Shown one piece after another: positions 60,928-64,000 of a stretch of 64,000 nucleotides of DNA; position 1 is the stretch's first letter; every line of letters begins with the position of its first letter. Location of the stretch: positions 434,001 to 498,000 of the forward strand of contig CBDBUY010000009.1 in the NCBI GenBank assembly GCA_965212145.1, read 5' to 3'. Origin of the DNA: JAAEPI01 sp965212145. GTDB lineage: Bacteria > Bacteroidota > Bacteroidia > Cytophagales > Cyclobacteriaceae. The notes below the pieces were generated by a model that was not told where the DNA came from, did not search any database, and saw nothing but the letters and a program-made list of their open reading frames with translations. The position numbers and the translations under genes are program-made.

Positions 60928-63288
60928 ATGGTAATTAGTCAGGAAACTTTGAGTTTGGAGGAAAAACTTTCAATCGGCCAGATCAGGGATTGGGTTGCCA
61001 AAGAGTGTAAGTCCGAAGCTGGCGCTGCTTGGGTTTACAAGGCGAAATTCAGTTCCAATTTTAAATCAGTCCAGAGCTGGTTGGAGCAGACCGGTGAGAT
61101 GATCCAAATCAAATCTGCTGGCGAACTTCCGAATCAACATTTTTTCGATCTCTCAGAATCTCTTACCAAAATCAAAGTAGACGGCACTTTTTTGGAGGGA
61201 TCAGAATATATCAAAGTGGCTACTAGTATTCGAGCGCTTAATGATTGGATTGATTTTCTCAATGGAGGCTCAACACCAAGGTTAAGTGAACTCGGGCGAA
61301 ATATTTCCATCGATACGAAAGCCGCTGATTTAGTGGACACCTGCATCGATGAGCATGGCGAAGTACGGGATTCTGCGAGCCCGGAGCTAGCCGCTATTCG
61401 AAAGCGAATCAGTCAGGCCGAACGATCAGCGAGATCTGTTCTTAATAAAATTCTCAAAAAATCCATCCATGATGAGCTCAGTAGTGACGATAGTCAGGTC
61501 ACGCTTAGAGATGGTCGATTAGTAATCCCAGTTAGAGCCGAAAACAAAAGAAGCATCTCTGGGTTGGTTCATGACGAGTCCGCCACGGGACAAACGGTGT
61601 ACCTGGAGCCGACAGAAGCTCTGGAGCTAAATAATGAAGTAAGAGAGCTCAAAAATCGGGAGCGAAGGGAAGTTATCCGTATTCTTATCAGCCTCGCCGA
61701 TAAACTCCGGGATCAACTTCCAGATTTAGAGAAGGGATCGGTGCTCATGGAGAAACTGGATTTCATTCATGCCAAAGCCGTCTGGGGAAAAAGTTTTAAT
61801 GGACTAGTTCCAATGCTGAAAAATCAGACGGGATCAAAAATTGAAAACGGTTTTCATCCCATTCTCTGGAAAACACATGACCAAGCTGGAAAATCTGTGG
61901 TGCCGCTGAATCTTGAATTTAATCCTGAGCAAAGAATAATTGTCGTGTCCGGTCCCAATGCCGGGGGTAAATCAGTGGTGCTCAAGACGGTCGGTTTACT
62001 GCAATATTTGGTTCAGTGCGGATTCCCAGTTCCCGTTGCAGAAACGTCCGAGTTCGGCATTTTTGAAGAAATACTACTGGATATAGGTGACACTCAGTCG
62101 ATTGAGGATGACCTAAGTACGTACAGTGCTCACCTGCGGGCGATGAAACAATTTCTGGCAAGATCTTCAAAGAAGACGTTGGTCTTAATAGACGAATTTG
62201 GAAAGGGAACCGAGCCGCAGTTCGGTGGTGCCATCGCAGAATCCATTTTGAAATCGCTGAATGAATCGAAGTGCTACGGGGTGATCACTACTCACTATCA
62301 AAATCTGAAGGATCTTGCGGACTCCTCCCCGGGCATGGTCAATGGCGCCATGAAATTCGATATCGGAAAACTTGAACCGCTTTTTAAGCTAGAAATAGGC
62401 AAGCCGGGTAGTTCATTCGCCTTTGAGATTGCCACCAAAATTGGCCTACCAAAGGGAGTTATCGAACACGCAAAATCTACCATGAGCAGTGGACAAGTGG
62501 ATTTTGATCAGTCACTCTCCAAGCTGGAAAAAGAAAAGCAGAAATACCAGAAATTGGCCGATCGTGTTGCCAGGGATCAAAAGCAAGCCGCTCAGATCAA
62601 AAAGGATTACGAGGAGCTGAGGGAAATGGTGGAAGAAGAAAAGAAACGGGTCTTAAGGGAAGCTAAGCAAGAGGCAAAAAGAATCTTGTCAGATGCTAAC
62701 AAGGACGTAGAAAAGACGATCCGTGATATCAAGGAAAGTGCCGCTGACAAAAGAAAGACCAAACAAGCCCGCCAGGCTCTTGAGGATCAAAAATCTAAAC
62801 TGGACGTTGAAAAAAAGACTGAGAAAAGATCGGCAGCTATTGTCAAAGCAGGAGATCAGGTTAAAATGGACGGGCACGATGGAGTTGGAGAAATCATCAA
62901 AATCAAGGGTAAAGAGGCGGAGGTGCAGTTTGGTCAGTTGAAGTCATTTGTAAAACTGGACAGACTGATGAAGGTCTCCGGCCCGAAAAAAGAAAAGGAA
63001 CAGAAGTCCAGGTCAACCTATAATCGTCTCGGATCTATGATGAATTTTTCCCATGAGCTCAGCATCATTGGCATGAGGGGTGAGGAGGCACTTCCTGCTC
63101 TCGATTCGTTCATAGATAAGGCAATCATGTTGGGTGTCAATGAAGTTCGCATCGTTCATGGCAAGGGTCATGGAATTCTAAGGGATTTGGTCAGGAAGCA
63201 GCTTTCTGATCACCCACATATCTCTGAAATAAAAGATGAACATGTGGAAAGAGGGGGTAGTGGAATTTCAGTAGTCTCATTCGAATGA
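60928..63288 (+). CDS. mutS2: MutS2 family ATPase/Smr endonuclease
   Basis: A 786-residue protein with a MutS-type ATPase core and a C-terminal Smr domain. The Walker A motif GPNAGGKSVVLKT is at about 341-353 and the Walker B LVLIDEFGKGTEP near 417-429. A long charged coiled coil (about 525-640) precedes the Smr domain, where the LSIIGMRGEEAL and HGKGHGILRDLVRK motifs (about 712-765) suit the nuclease that, in other bacteria, clears collided ribosomes or suppresses recombination. The mismatch-recognition domain is absent, as in MutS2. The stop overlaps the next ATG. Confidence 0.95.
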   Translation: MVISQETLSLEEKLSIGQIRDWVAKECKSEAGAAWVYKAKFSSNFKSVQSWLEQTGEMIQIKSAGELPNQHFFDLSESLTKIKVDGTFLEGSEYIKVATSIRALNDWIDFLNGGSTPRLSELGRNISIDTKAADLVDTCIDEHGEVRDSASPELAAIRKRISQAERSARSVLNKILKKSIHDELSSDDSQVTLRDGRLVIPVRAENKRSISGLVHDESATGQTVYLEPTEALELNNEVRELKNRERREVIRILISLADKLRDQLPDLEKGSVLMEKLDFIHAKAVWGKSFNGLVPMLKNQTGSKIENGFHPILWKTHDQAGKSVVPLNLEFNPEQRIIVVSGPNAGGKSVVLKTVGLLQYLVQCGFPVPVAETSEFGIFEEILLDIGDTQSIEDDLSTYSAHLRAMKQFLARSSKKTLVLIDEFGKGTEPQFGGAIAESILKSLNESKCYGVITTHYQNLKDLADSSPGMVNGAMKFDIGKLEPLFKLEIGKPGSSFAFEIATKIGLPKGVIEHAKSTMSSGQVDFDQSLSKLEKEKQKYQKLADRVARDQKQAAQIKKDYEELREMVEEEKKRVLREAKQEAKRILSDANKDVEKTIRDIKESAADKRKTKQARQALEDQKSKLDVEKKTEKRSAAIVKAGDQVKMDGHDGVGEIIKIKGKEAEVQFGQLKSFVKLDRLMKVSGPKKEKEQKSRSTYNRLGSMMNFSHELSIIGMRGEEALPALDSFIDKAIMLGVNEVRIVHGKGHGILRDLVRKQLSDHPHISEIKDEHVERGGSGISVVSFE

Positions 63289-63512
63289 AGGTTTACTCAA
63301 AAACTCAACTAGCTTTGAGAAACGGACAGGATCGTGAGGAAGTCTGGATTGCTTATCAGGGGATTATTTATGATGTCACTGAGTCAAATCTTTGGAAAAC
63401 GGGCATGCATTACGAGCATTGGGCAGGGCAGGATTTGACAGACGAATTGCCAGAAGCACCTCACACGGACCGGGTTTTTGAGAAATTTGAACCAATCGGA
63501 AAATTGGAATGA
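63285..63512 (+). CDS. Small cytochrome b5-like haem/steroid-binding domain protein
   Basis: A 75-residue protein with the pattern AYQGIIYDVTESNLWKTGMHYEHWAGQDLTDEL of the cytochrome b5-like/MAPR fold, where the GxxYDVTxSxxWxxG motif surrounds the ligand. The usual HPGG haem ligand is replaced by H-Y, so haem binding is not assured. The stop and start codons overlap both neighbours (ATGA at 63285 and 63509), in a coupled run from mutS2 to the sugar kinase. Confidence 0.8.
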   Translation: MKVYSKTQLALRNGQDREEVWIAYQGIIYDVTESNLWKTGMHYEHWAGQDLTDELPEAPHTDRVFEKFEPIGKLE

Positions 63513-64000
63513 AACTAATCGCTGACGCTGGGGGGACCAAAGCAGACTGGAGATTGCTGGAAGGTGAGAAAATCGAACAATTCAGAACTTCGGGATACAA
63601 CCCGCACACCCACGAACTGAACGATTTCACTAAGGATGTAACCGCGACGTTCGGAAATATATCCGATTTAGTGACTAAAGTCTATTATTACGGAGCGAGC
63701 ATTTATCCAGATAATGAGGATTTCAAAAATGCCCTTCTTTCGATTTTTCCAAACTCAAAAATTGAATTGAATAATGACCTAGTGGGGTCCTGCCGAAGTT
63801 TGAGTGCCAATGAACCAGGATTTGTCGGCATTTTGGGAACTGGTTCCGCTGGTTGTTTTTACGATGGGGAGCAGGTGGCCATTCATGTGCCATCCATGGG
63901 TCATGCACTGGGTGATGAAGGAAGCGGAGCAAAAATGGGTGTTAGATTGCTCAAAATGGCATTGAGAAAACGACTTGAACCAGAAACTCAACGCTTGTTC
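63509..64000 (+). CDS. N-acetylglucosamine-kinase-like (BadF/BadG family) protein, C-terminus outside window
   Basis: The first 164 residues are visible. MKLIADAGGTKADWRLL is the phosphate-1 motif of the actin-like ATPase fold of BadF/BadG/BcrA/BcrD proteins, which include eukaryotic-type N-acetylglucosamine kinases of Bacteroidota. GFVGILGTGSAGCFYDG is the second phosphate motif and GHALGDEGSGAKMGV follows. Peptidoglycan-sugar recycling is the likely role. The start overlaps the previous stop. The end is beyond the window. Confidence 0.85.
   Translation, partial: MKLIADAGGTKADWRLLEGEKIEQFRTSGYNPHTHELNDFTKDVTATFGNISDLVTKVYYYGASIYPDNEDFKNALLSIFPNSKIELNNDLVGSCRSLSANEPGFVGILGTGSAGCFYDGEQVAIHVPSMGHALGDEGSGAKMGVRLLKMALRKRLEPETQRLF

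Noticed and set aside
1..64000. CRISPR arrays, tRNA genes, prophage or transposase genes
   Set aside because: Reading the intergenic gaps showed no direct-repeat arrays, no cloverleaf-like sequences and no transposase, integrase or phage structural proteins.

Overview
The window is a piece of a Bacteroidota chromosome, most likely a free-living member of the Cytophagales (an inference from gene content, not from a marker gene). Evidence: the b558-type sdhC-sdhA-sdhB order, two type IX secretion C-terminal signal types (a type B gliding-motility-like end at 5166-8021 and type A ends at 21073-22614 and 47849-50218), several Bacteroidota-restricted families (DUF4296, DUF3822, DUF6588-like), weak or absent Shine-Dalgarno sites, and promoters of the TTTG-N18-20-TAnnTTTG kind. 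By eye the GC content is in the mid-40s percent. Coding density is very high. No gap between genes exceeds about 200 bases, and I see no tRNA, rRNA, CRISPR array, prophage or complete insertion sequence.

Layout. 1-5.1 kb (minus strand): a truncated serine hydrolase, a four-TM protein and succinate dehydrogenase sdhCAB, with a small four-helix-bundle gene wedged between sdhA and sdhB. 5.1-13 kb (plus): a large T9SS-secreted protein, a DCC-family protein, then fabD, a tiny lipoprotein, cmk, ispH and recQ in a tight run; a palindromic intergenic repeat follows. 13-15.3 kb: an A-type Fe-S carrier with an unknown partner, then methylmalonyl-CoA epimerase and thiL. 15.3-19.4 kb (minus): four overlapping or closely spaced glycosyltransferase genes that look like one glycolipid or glycan pathway, followed upstream by a MATE transporter. 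21-24.4 kb (minus): a DUF1800/DUF1501 pair. 24.5-28.5 kb: an RDD protein, a degenerate nucleotidyltransferase-like protein, a TIGR02757 protein, a LysM protein and an unknown.

28.5-35.5 kb (plus): nfeD, kdsB, an esterase, an M17 aminopeptidase, an ATP-grasp protein and an MFS transporter. 35.5-37.6 kb (minus): rsgA and waaA; waaA with kdsB supplies two Kdo steps of lipopolysaccharide synthesis. 37.7-45.7 kb: an outer-membrane-type protein, a low-molecular-weight phosphatase/fructosamine kinase pair (probable protein deglycation), aspartate kinase, fructose-bisphosphatase, a frameshifted NTF2-like gene, lipoamide dehydrogenase and fabG. 45.7-57.6 kb: a VWA-type membrane protein, a T9SS-targeted FG-GAP/UnbV protein, an MscS channel, coaD with DUF3822, a pseudopilin-like protein, NUDIX, DUF1573, YggS, a GH3-type ligase and LysE. 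57.6-60.4 kb (minus): a shortened Bat (aerotolerance-type) operon. 60.4-64 kb (plus): a DUF4296 lipoprotein, mutS2, a cytochrome b5-like protein and the start of an N-acetylglucosamine-kinase-like gene.

Most of the window is ordinary housekeeping sequence with start/stop overlaps (ATGA, TGATG, TAATG, TAGTG) that mark operons. The points that most deserve a second look are the four-helix-bundle insertion in the sdh operon, the catalytically degenerate nucleotidyltransferase-like protein, the Tat-signal plus T9SS-signal combination on the DUF1501 protein, the 99-bp palindromic repeat, and four convergent gene pairs that share a single TTAA as both stop codons. I did not find a convincing new multi-gene defence or biosynthetic system.
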